A stretch of DNA of 35,649 bases from positions 1 through 35,649 of the forward strand of contig DRHF01000163.1 of the NCBI GenBank assembly GCA_011049715.1, written 5' to 3'. Origin of the DNA: Desulfobacterales bacterium. Lineage in GTDB: Bacteria; Desulfobacterota; Desulfobacteria; Desulfobacterales; UBA2156. Positions 25,208-35,100 of this stretch are shown here, one piece after another. The notes beneath the pieces were generated by a model. The model made no database searches. It was not told the origin of the DNA and saw only the letters and a program-made list of their open reading frames with translations. Positions within the stretch are counted from its first letter, which is position 1, and the number at the start of each line of letters is the position of its first letter. The position numbers and the translations under genes are program-made.

Positions 25208-25972
25208 TTAGCTGTTGGCCAGACTGCCCCCATCCACATAAATAGATTCACCTGTAATAAAACTCGATTGGTTCGAGCAGAGGAATAGTACCGCACCGAC
25301 GATTTCCTCCGGCTCTGCCAGTCGACCCTTGGGGATTCTGGCGGTAATCATCCGTTCCATGTCCGGATTCTCCCAGATCGGCTGGCTGAAGGCAGTTTTG
25401 GTCAACCCCGGACCAACGGCGTTTACGTTTATTTGAAGGGGCGCCCATTCAACGGCCATACACTTTGTCAACATCGAAAGCGCCGCCTTGCTAGCATGAT
25501 AAACCCCCATCCCGGCACCTCCGCGAACCGCCCCGATCGTGGTGATGTTGACTATCCGTCCTCCGCCCTGGTTGCCCATGATTTTAGCCACGGCCCTGCT
25601 GAGCAGAAAGACGGCTTTGCAGTTGGTATTAAAGATTTTGTCCCAACCATCTTCTCTCAGATCCATAAGCGGTCTTAGAAAACTCCTTGCCGCGTTATTA
25701 ACCAAGATATCAATCCGGCCATAGGCCTCGACTGCCGCATCTACGAGTCCGTTGATCTGATCACTGTCCGTCAAGTCGGTTACCACCGGCGTGGCCTCCC
25801 CACCGTTTTCCTTGATCTCCCCAGCGACCTGGTCAAGCTCTGTTTCTGTTCTGGAGCAGACAACCACCTTGACACCGTTTTCCGCCAGGCCTTTAGCAAT
25901 CGCTTTACCGATACCCTTCCCGCCACCAGTCACCACTGCCACTTTGCCATCTAGATCATCACTTTTTGTCAT
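25208..25972 (-). CDS. Short-chain dehydrogenase/reductase (SDR)
   Basis: A 254-residue classical SDR with the cofactor loop TGGGKGIGKAIA, DILVNNAA and the active-site YHASK. Arg in VVCSRTETEL suggests NADP preference. The C-terminal FITGESIYVDGGSL is typical of FabG-like enzymes. It should oxidise or reduce a hydroxy/oxo group, possibly the 3-hydroxyacyl-CoA step missing from the nearby dehydrogenase/thiolase pair (inference). The residue 13 before the catalytic Tyr, normally Ser, is Thr (NITTIGAV), an uncommon but possibly functional change. The start at 25972 has AAAGGAG 8 bases upstream; a longer frame to 25990 would include that site. It may be co-transcribed with the QueG-like gene 138 bases upstream. 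Confidence 0.92.
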   Translation of the reverse strand: MTKSDDLDGKVAVVTGGGKGIGKAIAKGLAENGVKVVVCSRTETELDQVAGEIKENGGEATPVVTDLTDSDQINGLVDAAVEAYGRIDILVNNAARSFLRPLMDLREDGWDKIFNTNCKAVFLLSRAVAKIMGNQGGGRIVNITTIGAVRGGAGMGVYHASKAALSMLTKCMAVEWAPLQINVNAVGPGLTKTAFSQPIWENPDMERMITARIPKGRLAEPEEIVGAVLFLCSNQSSFITGESIYVDGGSLANS

Positions 25973-26110
25973 CTGATAAACTCCTTTCAAACAATTTGAT
26001 TCATTTAAGAACGCTGTGATAGATATCGGTTGTGAGACAGAGGGTCAAGAAAAACCATACCAGATACGCTTCCCACCGTGTTTATCAGCCAATCATGGAA
26101 TGGAAACGGT

Positions 26111-27451
26111 TTACGATGGAAAGCAACGGGCAAATGCCTTCATCAGACGGGGAGGTCCTTTTAAACGAATTTTTCTCCCGAGCAGCGCGAAAAGGAGGTT
26201 CTTTTCCTTCGCCAGAAAATCTATCCATGTCCGGCTGTCCGCCTTGACGTGGAGATCGGGGGTTCCTACGAGACCTTCTTTAACCTCGATGGTCATGTTG
26301 CGGATGACCACGGTGCCGCTGCAATCCTCTTCACCTGTAAAGGAAAAATGGTAGGTTGCGTCAATCCCTTCGGATTGATGGGGTTGGAAGACAATAGGAA
26401 GGCTCTGCAAAAAACCGATTGCCGAATTGGGTCGTAAACCATTGCCGATTCGTTTGACCGTTTTGTGCGGAAACCGCCGGACCACATGGGCCTCGCCATC
26501 GGATCCCGGCACCACATAGATCGATTCCGTCTTGTTCTGCAACGGTTTAACCACCTCTTCTACAAACCCTTTACGATCATCGAGAAAAGGACCGATGACA
26601 GACTCGCCGGCCGGGCAAACGGCCATACAATAGGAGGATTTATTGCAAATCCCGTAACTGAGGGACTGCCACATAGAGACCGTCTCTGAATCGCGAACCT
26701 TTTTCCGATAGGATTTCACGTCCTTGCTCGATACCACACGCTCAATCCAGTCCTGAAATCCACCCAATCTGTCCCGGTAATTGTGGGTCATGCACGTAGC
26801 AAAATTGAATGAACCATCAGCGCCGACCGCCCCGACCGGGCATACGGAAGCACAGAGCTTACAATCGATACACGGGGTGAATTCAAGGGGGCTGTCATAT
26901 GCGGATACCTCCCTGTCAAAAAGGATCGTACCCAATACATTAAAACTTCCAAACCGGGGATGAAGCAAGAGTCGATTGAGCCCCATAACACCCAACCCGG
27001 CTGCAACAGCAACCGGTTTATGGGATATGGGCCACATTTTACCCGGCCATTTCGCCATGTCCATTGGAAATCCGGAAGAAGAGTTCATGGCACGTAACCC
27101 CTTTTCATTGAGAAACGCCACAACCGCTCGTGCAACTGAATTGACCTTTTCAAAGGTCTGCAAAAACTCTAGATCCGAAATTGCACGTGAAGCAGAGCGA
27201 ATGTTATCCCTGTTCAACCGGCACATTATACTGATGAGGCTCTTTGTCCTGGGGAAAATTTCCAGGATATCCTGCCGTTGATCCGCAATCCCGGGGTGAT
27301 CGATCCCGATCAGGCCGATATCATCCGCCCCGGCATTTAACACCAATCTTTTGAGCCAGTCTGAATCAAGTTTCTCCGGCTCGGGCAGATCAGAACCCTC
27401 CGCCTTTTTTTCTCGATATTTTTTAACTGTTGGATGATCTTCAAGACCCAT
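26111..27451 (-). CDS. QueG-like 4Fe-4S reductase fused to an SCP2 domain
   Basis: A 446-residue protein. The N-terminal part (about 30-200) resembles the cobalamin-handling region of epoxyqueuosine reductase/reductive-dehalogenase-like proteins (KPVAVAAGLGVMGLNRLLLHPRFGS is typical). It is followed by a ferredoxin motif CIDCKLCASVCPVGAV and a second motif reading CNKSSYCMAVCPAGE. In the second, one expected Cys is Ser (C-x5-C-x3-CP), so that cluster may be incomplete or use the Cys in FATCMTHNY. The C-terminal 90 or so residues (YHFSFTGEED to the end) match an SCP2 lipid-carrier domain, which binds hydrophobic or acyl-CoA ligands. The combination suggests a reductase for a hydrophobic substrate, which is inference. 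The start at 27451 was chosen for GAGGTGG just upstream; earlier ATGs at 27478 and 27556 lack one. Confidence 0.82.
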   Translation of the reverse strand: MGLEDHPTVKKYREKKAEGSDLPEPEKLDSDWLKRLVLNAGADDIGLIGIDHPGIADQRQDILEIFPRTKSLISIMCRLNRDNIRSASRAISDLEFLQTFEKVNSVARAVVAFLNEKGLRAMNSSSGFPMDMAKWPGKMWPISHKPVAVAAGLGVMGLNRLLLHPRFGSFNVLGTILFDREVSAYDSPLEFTPCIDCKLCASVCPVGAVGADGSFNFATCMTHNYRDRLGGFQDWIERVVSSKDVKSYRKKVRDSETVSMWQSLSYGICNKSSYCMAVCPAGESVIGPFLDDRKGFVEEVVKPLQNKTESIYVVPGSDGEAHVVRRFPHKTVKRIGNGLRPNSAIGFLQSLPIVFQPHQSEGIDATYHFSFTGEEDCSGTVVIRNMTIEVKEGLVGTPDLHVKADSRTWIDFLAKEKNLLFALLGRKIRLKGPPRLMKAFARCFPS

Positions 27452-27579
27452 ATTCCACCTCATTTCTTTTTTATCCATAGAATTTATTTGCCAAGTTCTA
27501 ATAATAATAGACCGGTCGTCTTGTTTTGTCAAGGCATTTTCTGAAAACATAACCAATTATCGGTCAAAACAGATTGAAT

Positions 27580-27612
27580 GGTGCCGCATCTGGTGTGCGA
27601 AACTTGAGTAAT
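27580..27612 (+). repeat. Shortened relative of the 13.9-kb inverted-end element
   Basis: The block ggtgccgcatctggtgtg (27580-27597) matches the complement of 13957-13974. The sequence runs directly into tgcgaaacttgagtaat, which matches the right end of that element. The partner end is absent, so this is an internally deleted or solo end lying in the divergent intergenic region. Confidence 0.6.
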
Positions 27613-27618
27613 TATATA

Positions 27619-27647
27619 TTGACATCCCCTCCCCCTTGATATTAGTA
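27619..27647 (+). promoter_or_regulatory. Weak candidate promoter of the ferredoxin-nitroreductase gene
   Basis: A perfect TTGACA (27619-27624) starts 7 bases after the repeat end. With a 17-bp spacer the -10 would be TTAGTA, a poor match. It lies about 55 bases ahead of the ATG. Confidence 0.25.
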
Positions 27648-27701
27648 AGACAAAAATCGATTTGTTCCATAAAATTAACCTTAATGCAGAGAGGAGTAAG
27701 T

Positions 27702-28526
27702 ATGGCTTTATTAACCGTTGATCAGGAAAAATGTAAGCGAGACGGGATATGCATTGCCGAATGTCCGGCAGCAATCATTGAATTCAAAGAGAAAGGCGCT
27801 TTCCCCACCCTTATCGATGGTGGCGAGGAATTTTGTATCAGCTGCGGCCATTGTGTAGCGGTATGTCCTCATGGGGCGATGTCGCATGCCATCATGAAAC
27901 CGGAAAACTGTCCACCGGTTCAGCATGAGTGGTTTCTCAAGCCAGAACAGATGGAACATCTCATGCGCAGCCGCAGATCGATCCGGACATACAAGAAAGA
28001 GAGGGTGGATCGCCAGGTTCTGGTTCAATTGATCGATGTGGCGCATTATGCCCCTTCGGGCGCCAACCTGCAACCGGTCGAGTGGCGAGTCATTCACGAC
28101 AGCGGGGAAGTCCGACAGCTGGCCGGATTTGTCATTGACTGGATGCGAAGTTTGATAAAAGCGGAATCGCCACTGGCTTCTTCGATGCATCTGGATCGTA
28201 TTGTTGCCGCCTGGGAAGCGGGAAAAGATCGGGTGTGTAGAAGCGCACCGCATGTCATCGTTGCCCATGCACAAAAGAAAAATCGGGCGGCGCCTGCAGC
28301 CTGTACCATTGCGTTGACCTATTTGGAATTGGCCGCTTTTTCGTTCGGCCTAGGGGCCTGCTGGGGGGGATATTTTAATGCCGCGGCAACGAATTGGCCA
28401 CCGATGCAGGAAGCATTGAGGCTCCCGGAAGATCATACCAGTTTCGGCGCAATGATGGTCGGGTATCCAAAATTCGAGTACCAGCGACTGCCCCTTAGAA
28501 ATGAAGCGAAAATTACCTGGCAATAA
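27702..28526 (+). CDS. Ferredoxin-nitroreductase fusion
   Basis: A 274-residue protein with an N-terminal 2x[4Fe-4S] ferredoxin domain (CKRDGICIAECP near 10-21 and CISCGHCVAVCP near 46-57) joined to an FMN nitroreductase domain. The flavin-binding start is MRSRRSIRTYKKERV, and HYAPSGANLQPVEW is the conserved second block. The fusion is common in strict anaerobes and passes electrons from ferredoxin clusters to FMN to reduce an unknown substrate. The start at 27702 follows GAGGAG by 5 bases; the frame extends upstream without support. It is divergent from the QueG-like-SCP2 gene, so the two share an upstream region and could act together. Confidence 0.93.
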   Translation: MALLTVDQEKCKRDGICIAECPAAIIEFKEKGAFPTLIDGGEEFCISCGHCVAVCPHGAMSHAIMKPENCPPVQHEWFLKPEQMEHLMRSRRSIRTYKKERVDRQVLVQLIDVAHYAPSGANLQPVEWRVIHDSGEVRQLAGFVIDWMRSLIKAESPLASSMHLDRIVAAWEAGKDRVCRSAPHVIVAHAQKKNRAAPAACTIALTYLELAAFSFGLGACWGGYFNAAATNWPPMQEALRLPEDHTSFGAMMVGYPKFEYQRLPLRNEAKITWQ

Positions 28527-28564
28527 CCCCGTTGATTTAATAAATGACCATCTGTTTGGGTTAT
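28523..28564. terminator. Weak inverted repeat between convergent genes
   Basis: ATAACCC (28523-28529) and GGGTTAT (28558-28564) are exact complements across 28 bases, lying just past the nitroreductase stop and before the converging permease gene. The large loop makes a terminator only possible. Confidence 0.25.
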
Positions 28565-28607
28565 GAAAGAGACCGACCTGTGTTAACTTTATTTTAGGGT
28601 AGATCGA

Positions 28608-29657
28608 TCACTTGTTCCACGAAAACAAACGGGCGCCAAGTCCCAAACAGATCAATGTGATCAAAAGCAGTATAGAAAGCTCAAAGCCGACATCCGGCAA
28701 CCCGGCGCCATCATTCATGATCTTTCGTACACCGGTCAACATGTGGGTCAGAGGAAACACCTGGGCAATCATCTTGATCCACTGGGGGGAACCCTCGATG
28801 GAAAACCATACTTCTGATAAAAACATCATCGGCCAGGTGATAAAATTTAAGATCCCGCCGGTAAACTCCTCGCTCGTTCCCCTGGAAGCGACGAGCAACC
28901 CCAGGGAACTCAGACTGAGGCCGCCCATAAAAAAAACCAAAAAGAGACTGAAATAGCTTCCCTCCACGTGAAAGGAAAAAATCAAATCGCATCCAACCCA
29001 CACAACCACCAGCGAGAACATCAATAGAAAAATCCTCGAAAGCAGCTGGGCAGCCAGGTATTCAAAGGCGGTTAAGGGTGTGGCTTTCAGGCGTTTGAGC
29101 ACACCGTTTTTTCTGTATCGAACCACAATGTATCCGATACCCCAAAGGGCACTGAACATCATATTCATTGCCAGTATTCCCGGGAATAACCAGTCGATGT
29201 ACTCTATTTCTTTACCTTGAATTTCTTTCTTTTCAGCAATCGGTTGACGATCAGCCGGCTGAAGGCTGGCCATAAAAACCTTTTCAACGATGTAACCTTT
29301 CGGTGATGAATCGCTGATCCAGTATTGGTGGGAGAGAGAACCAATTTTCATGAGAAAGTCAATTTTATGATGTTTCAGTTTTTCCAGCCCGTCTTCCAAT
29401 GTTTTAAAGCCGATGAATTCCACGTAACGGATTTTTTGAAACTGTTCAGGGATTTTTAAATTCCGGACAGAAACAATCTCTGATGGATGGGGAAATACCC
29501 CGATCTTATACTCGGTATATCCCTTCCCACCGAAAATAACACCGAATCCGCCAACGATTAAAAAAGGAAACAGAAAGTTCCAGCCAAAGGCGGCTCGATC
29601 CCTGAAAAACTCACGGTTTCTGGCTGTAAATATGGCCCAAAGTCTCTTGAAATTCAT
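28608..29657 (-). CDS. ABC-2 type transporter permease
   Basis: A 349-residue permease of the ABC2_membrane_3 layout. One N-terminal helix (FLFPFLIVGGFGVIF) is followed by a large soluble loop of about 130 residues, then five further hydrophobic segments, with YRKNGVLKRLKATPLTAFEYL in the typical coupling position. It forms the membrane channel for export of a drug, lipid or polysaccharide-like substrate that cannot be identified. It starts 2 bases after the stop of its ATPase gene, so the two are one operon and one complex. Confidence 0.9.
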   Translation of the reverse strand: MNFKRLWAIFTARNREFFRDRAAFGWNFLFPFLIVGGFGVIFGGKGYTEYKIGVFPHPSEIVSVRNLKIPEQFQKIRYVEFIGFKTLEDGLEKLKHHKIDFLMKIGSLSHQYWISDSSPKGYIVEKVFMASLQPADRQPIAEKKEIQGKEIEYIDWLFPGILAMNMMFSALWGIGYIVVRYRKNGVLKRLKATPLTAFEYLAAQLLSRIFLLMFSLVVVWVGCDLIFSFHVEGSYFSLFLVFFMGGLSLSSLGLLVASRGTSEEFTGGILNFITWPMMFLSEVWFSIEGSPQWIKMIAQVFPLTHMLTGVRKIMNDGAGLPDVGFELSILLLITLICLGLGARLFSWNK

Positions 29658-29659
29658 CT

Positions 29660-30544
29660 CTACGATCGCAGCTCCCGACCGGTTAGGTTTAGGAAGACAT
29701 TTTCCAGGTTAGGCGATTTAACGATCATATCGGTTAATTCAACGCCTTTTGACAGCAATTCTTTTATGCAAGTGTTGATGTTATCCGGTTCTATTTCGAT
29801 TCGGCCCTGAACCTCCCTATGGTTCTTAAATACCGGGTCGACACGGTTTTTAAAGTTTTCTTTGGGAAGACTGATCGTCTCGCCCTTACAATGTTCTGCT
29901 ACCAGTTGATCCGGCGTTCCCTGTGCGATAATTTTTCCATGATCCATGATTGCCACCTCGTCACAAAGATACTCCGCTTCCTCCATGTAGTGGGTGGTCA
30001 ATATTATGGTTTTCCCCTGTTCTTTTACTTTCTCAATAATATTCCACAAATTCCGTCGCGCCTGGGGGTCGAGCCCGGTCGAGGGTTCATCCAAAACCAT
30101 CAGCTCCGGTTTGTTGATCAGCGCAAGGGAGAGCAAAAGGCGTTGTCTTTGACCGCCGGATATTTTGTCATTATACTGGTTTTGAATTTCCTTTAAGTGG
30201 CACGCATTCATCAGCTCCTCCACGTCGTCGGTTTTCTGATATAGATTCTGAAATGTTGCCAGGGTTTCCCGGACGGTCAAAAATGAAAGAAGCGCTGTTT
30301 GCTGGAACTGGATACCCACTTCCTCCCGGAATGATGGTGTCCGGGGCTTTCGTTTGTAAAAAATATCACCCGATGTAGGAGAGATGATGTCTTCGATGAC
30401 TTCGATCAGCGTTGTTTTCCCCGCACCATTGGGACCAACAAGGCCAAAACAGACTCCCGTTGGAATTAAAAGACTGACGTCATCGACTGCAGTGACGTCT
30501 TTAAACTTTTTTACGATATTTTTGACTTCCAGCAGTTCAGACAT
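29660..30544 (-). CDS. ABC transporter ATPase subunit
   Basis: A 294-residue ATPase with Walker A GPNGAGKTTL, signature KISGGQRQRLLLSLAL, Walker B LMVLDEPSTGLDP and switch His in ILTTHYMEEAEYL. The C-terminal extension of about 80 residues is typical of DrrA/CcmA-type exporters. The start at 30544 (MSELLEVKN) begins at the family N-terminus; the upstream frame to 30607 adds 21 basic residues and has no better ribosome-binding site. It powers the adjacent permease and is divergent from the RND pair. Confidence 0.92.
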   Translation of the reverse strand: MSELLEVKNIVKKFKDVTAVDDVSLLIPTGVCFGLVGPNGAGKTTLIEVIEDIISPTSGDIFYKRKPRTPSFREEVGIQFQQTALLSFLTVRETLATFQNLYQKTDDVEELMNACHLKEIQNQYNDKISGGQRQRLLLSLALINKPELMVLDEPSTGLDPQARRNLWNIIEKVKEQGKTIILTTHYMEEAEYLCDEVAIMDHGKIIAQGTPDQLVAEHCKGETISLPKENFKNRVDPVFKNHREVQGRIEIEPDNINTCIKELLSKGVELTDMIVKSPNLENVFLNLTGRELRS

Positions 30545-30786
30545 AACTTGGACCAAAGAGATTAATTTAAAATTTGGAAGTTTAGAGAACCGGCGCCGGG
30601 GTGTCAAGTAAGCTTTCAGTTCAATGCTCGATACACCCGGTTTTCCTGCGAGCCGATAATTTTCATTTGTTTACTTCAAAAAAATCTTATAAAAGAAACG
30701 GTTGGGCGGTCTGACCTCATTTTAAATATAACCAAAAGATAAGAGCAAAATATCTCCTTTATCATATCCGGTGGAGAGGAACGCGC

Positions 30787-32067
30787 ATGAAGAAAGGGCT
30801 TATTTTCAGGGCGGTGCGGATTATTTTCGTTCTTACTGCGGCAGCAGCGGTTGCGTTATTCCTATATGACAATCGCCCCAAAGCAGAGCGTCGCCAAAAA
30901 ATCAAAGCAGAACCGCTGGTAGAAGTGTTTTCGGTGGAGGCTCAAAGCCTGCCCATGATAATTGAGGCCTATGGGACAGTAAGGCCGCGGGAGGTTTTGA
31001 AACTGGTTTCTGAAATCGGTGGCCGAATTGTTGACATTCATTCATCTTTTAAAGAAGGAAGCTTTGTTAAAAAGGGAATCGTTCTGGTAACCATTGATCC
31101 CCGGACTTACCGATTGGAAGTGGAGAGGCGGAAAGTTTCGATTAAGCAGGCAGACGCCGGGTTGAAGCGTTTGCGTCAGGAGGTGCTCAATTTAAAGGCG
31201 AGCGCTAAAATCTCCAAATCAGACGTTGCCCTGACCCGTACCGAATTTTTCCGGTTAAAAGAACTTTCTGGTAAAAAGGTTGTGGCCCGGACCAACCTTG
31301 ACAAGGCAGAGCAGGGATACCTGCAGAGCCTTGAGCGTCTGCAGGCAATCGAGAATCAAATGGCTCTGACCGGACCACAAAGGGAACAACTGGATGCCCA
31401 GCGGGAACTGGCGACCGTCCTTTGGCGTCAGGCAAAACTGAATCTGGAAAAGACGAGAATTGTTGTGCCGTTTGACGGTTGGGTACTTGAAAAAACGGTT
31501 GAAAGGGGCCAGCATGTCGACACCGGACAATATATCGGTCAGGTTTATAAGGAGGGCGCCTTTGAAATTGATGCCAGAATTACCGTTAATGACTTGAAAT
31601 GGCTTCCATCCATACAAAGACCCAACGCGCTGCCTCAGGCAAGAATCGTTTTTGGTCATCAAGGGAACACCCGTACCTGGATGGGACATGTTACGCGAAT
31701 AAAAGCAAACATGGATGAGAAAACCCGAAGGCTCCCAATTGTTGTAGAAATCACTCCTCCAATGAACAGTGGTGAAAAAAAAGACCCTTTTGATATTAGA
31801 CCAGGGATGTTCGTCAAGGTCAGGATTGAAGGAAAAAAGGTTCATCAGGTGTTTGTCCTCCCCCGTCACACGGTTCACACGGGCGATGTGGTTTATACTG
31901 TGTATGAGAACCGATTGCGTATTCGGCCGGTCAACGTGCTGCGGCGTTTCAAGGAATCGATATATATCCAAAAAGGCCTGACAAACGGCGATCTGGTGAT
32001 CAAAACCCCTTTGTCAGGGGTAGTGGATGGATCACCGGTAAGAATTAAAAAAACCAAATTAGGATAG
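30787..32067 (+). CDS. RND efflux periplasmic adaptor (membrane fusion protein)
   Basis: A 426-residue adaptor with one N-terminal membrane anchor (about 8-27), no lipobox Cys seen, and the usual order of lipoyl half (SEIGGRIVDIHSSFKEGSFV), long coiled hairpin (about 115-215), lipoyl second half (KTRIVVPFDGWVLEKTVERG) and beta-barrel. It bridges the inner-membrane pump to an outer-membrane channel. GGAGAGG upstream supports the start. The pump gene begins 34 bases after it. No outer-membrane channel gene is present, so the pump probably borrows a TolC-like protein. Confidence 0.92.
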   Translation: MKKGLIFRAVRIIFVLTAAAAVALFLYDNRPKAERRQKIKAEPLVEVFSVEAQSLPMIIEAYGTVRPREVLKLVSEIGGRIVDIHSSFKEGSFVKKGIVLVTIDPRTYRLEVERRKVSIKQADAGLKRLRQEVLNLKASAKISKSDVALTRTEFFRLKELSGKKVVARTNLDKAEQGYLQSLERLQAIENQMALTGPQREQLDAQRELATVLWRQAKLNLEKTRIVVPFDGWVLEKTVERGQHVDTGQYIGQVYKEGAFEIDARITVNDLKWLPSIQRPNALPQARIVFGHQGNTRTWMGHVTRIKANMDEKTRRLPIVVEITPPMNSGEKKDPFDIRPGMFVKVRIEGKKVHQVFVLPRHTVHTGDVVYTVYENRLRIRPVNVLRRFKESIYIQKGLTNGDLVIKTPLSGVVDGSPVRIKKTKLG

Positions 32068-32101
32068 CCAATTTTTAGTACTGAAATTTAGTGGTATCGT
32101 T

Positions 32102-35100
32102 ATGGAAGCTTTGGGCAGATGGTCGATTAAAAACCGGGTTACGGTGAATCTAATTATGATTTTCATCATTGTTGCCGGGGCCTTTACCGTCATGGGAATG
32201 AGGAGAGAATTGAATCCTCAGTTTGTTCTGGACATGATTAATATCAGCGTCCCTTATCCGGGCGCAAGTCCCGAGGAGATAGAAGAAGGCATATGTATCA
32301 AGATCGAGGAGAAGATAAAGAGTATTGAAGGGATATCCCGAATATTTTCGACAGCACGTGAAGGCATGGGGTCGGTTACGGTGGAGCTTGATTCAAAAGC
32401 AGATGCGAAAAAAGTGCTCGATGATATCAAGATGGAAGTGGATCGCATCGAAACCTTTCCGGTTGAAGCCGAAGATCCGATCATCATCGAAATCATCAAT
32501 CGGATCCCGGCAATTTCTGTAGCGGTATATGGTGATGCTTCAGAAAAGCGGTTGCGGGAGGTGGCTGAGAGGATCAGGGACGATCTAATAGATACGGGCG
32601 GCATCACCCTGGTTAATCTCATGGGTGTAAGAGACTATGAAATTTCGGTTGAGGTTTCTGAGGAAAACCTCCGAAGATATGGCATATCATTTGAACAAGT
32701 TGCAAAGGCGATCAGAACCGGGAGTATCGATCTTCCCGGCGGTACCATTAAGACAAGCCACGGCGAAATCCTTATCCGGTCCAAGGGACAGCTTTACACG
32801 GGCCGGGAGTTTGAAGAAATTCCATTGATTACACTTCAAGATGGTACATCGGTTCGGTTGAAAGAGGTGACAACCGTAAATGACGGTTTTGAAGATGTGG
32901 AGATAAAAACCCGGTTCAACGGCAAGCCGGCCGCGGTTGTCCAGGTCAACCGGACAAAAACAGAGGATATCATAGAAATATCAAGAATTGTACGCAATTA
33001 TGTTGAAAGAAAAAAGGATACGACCCCCAAAGGGATAGAAATCGCTATCTGGGGGAATGTAGCCCCCATGGTTGAAGGCCGGATCAATCTTTTGCTTCGA
33101 AATGGCGTTCAGGGAATGATTTTGGTTTTTTTGATCCTCTCCCTTTTTCTCAATCTTCGTCTTGCATTTTGGGTTTCCGCCGGAATCCCGATATCGTTTA
33201 TGGCGGCATTCATGGTACTCGATTTCGCCGGCGAAAGCATCAATATGATTTCTTTATTTGCTTTTATCATGACACTGGGGATTCTTGTGGATGATGCCAT
33301 CATTGTTGGAGAGAACATCTATACTCATTTCGGAAAAGGGGAATCCCCATCTGATGCTGTTATTTCCGGTCTCAAAGAAGTCGGTTGGCCGGTTGTAATC
33401 GCAGTCTCTACGACCATCGTTGCTTTTGCTCCGCTCCTTTTTATCACCGGTATTGTTGGGAAGTTCATCGCTGTGATGCCCAAAGCCGTCATCGCCATCC
33501 TCGTGGTATCCCTATTTGAAGCGCTTATGATTTTACCGGCACATCTAGAGGGTGCCCTGACCAGGAGTTTATCAAAAGTCGGGAAGATCATTTCATGGCA
33601 TGAAAGCCTGAGAAATCGAGTTGAAAAAGGGTTGAACCATGTGATCAATCACTATTACCTTGCTGCCATTACATTTGTCGTAAAAAACAGATATTTCTCT
33701 TTTGCCATCGGGCTCGCTGTTCTCATTATAAGCCTTGGGGTTGTGATCGGTGGATACGTGCCTTTTTCATTCTTTCCCAAAGCTGAAAGTGATTGGATCA
33801 TCGCCGAGGTCAGTTATCCGCTTGGAACCCCCTTTAAATTAACCGAAGAGACGATTGCATATATTGAGAAAAAATCCCTAGAGCTCAATTCCAGTTTCGA
33901 TAAAATCACCGATAAAAATGACAAAGTGGTTGTCAATACCTTCTCTTTGGTGGGGATGATTCCCAGAAAAGACTGGAAGCCCGGAGATTTTGGCGGTCAC
34001 AGCGGCGAAATCTGGATTGAGCTTGTTCCAGCTGAGAAACGCCCTGACCTTTCTGCAAACATCATCTTGAACAAATGGCGAACCATCATTGGAGAAATAC
34101 CCGGTTTGGATAGAATCTCCTTTTCAACCCTGCACGGTGGACCCGGTGGAAGCGCCATCGAGATCCAGCTCGCAGGCAAAGATTTTGGTCAACTGACCCG
34201 GGCTGCTGACGAACTGAAAGCTGAGATTGGAACCTACCCTGGAACGTATGACATTGTGGACGACTTCAGACCCGGAAAAAAAGAGATGCAGATCCGAATC
34301 AAAGAAGGTGCAAAACCATTGGGCATCACTATGGCCGACCTTGCCATACAATTACGCCAGGCTTTTTATGGAGAAGAGGCTCTCCGAATACAAAGGGGAA
34401 GGGATGATTTAAAGGTTATGGTCCGGTACGCCGGATATGACCGTCGACGGATTTCCGGGGTTGAGGAGATGCGTATCCGAACCCCAGAAGGAAATGAAAT
34501 CCCAATTGAAGAGGTTGCAGAAATAACCTATGGCCAGGCCTATTCGGTAATTCGGCGGATAAACCGTAAGCGGGTGATTACCGTCATTTCGGATCTCGAT
34601 GAAACCGTGGGAAATGCGAGCAAAATCGTTGGGAGCCTAAAGGAAAATTTCCTACCGGAGCTATCGAGACGCTATCCAGGGTTACAAATAAATTTGGAGG
34701 GACAAGAAAAACGGACCCGAGACTCAATCAACGATCTAAAAAGCGGTTTTATTCTGGCCCTTATGGGGATATTTCTTCTCCTTGCAAGTCAATTCCGCTC
34801 TTATGTCCAACCGGTAATCATCATGATGGCCATCCCTTTCGGTCTGATCGGAGCCGTCGTTGGTCATTTGGTTATGGGTATGCATATTACCATCATCAGT
34901 CTTTTTGGATTTGTAGCTTTAACGGGTATTGTGGTAAATGACTCTCTGATTCTCATCGATTTTATCAACCGGGCAGTTCGGAGTGGTGAAGATATTCTGG
35001 CGGCGGTCATTGAATCCGGAAAAGCCCGATTCAGACCGGTCCTTTTAACCTCGCTGACAACCATTGCAGGGCTCTTTCCCCTGCTTCTCGAAAGGAGTTT

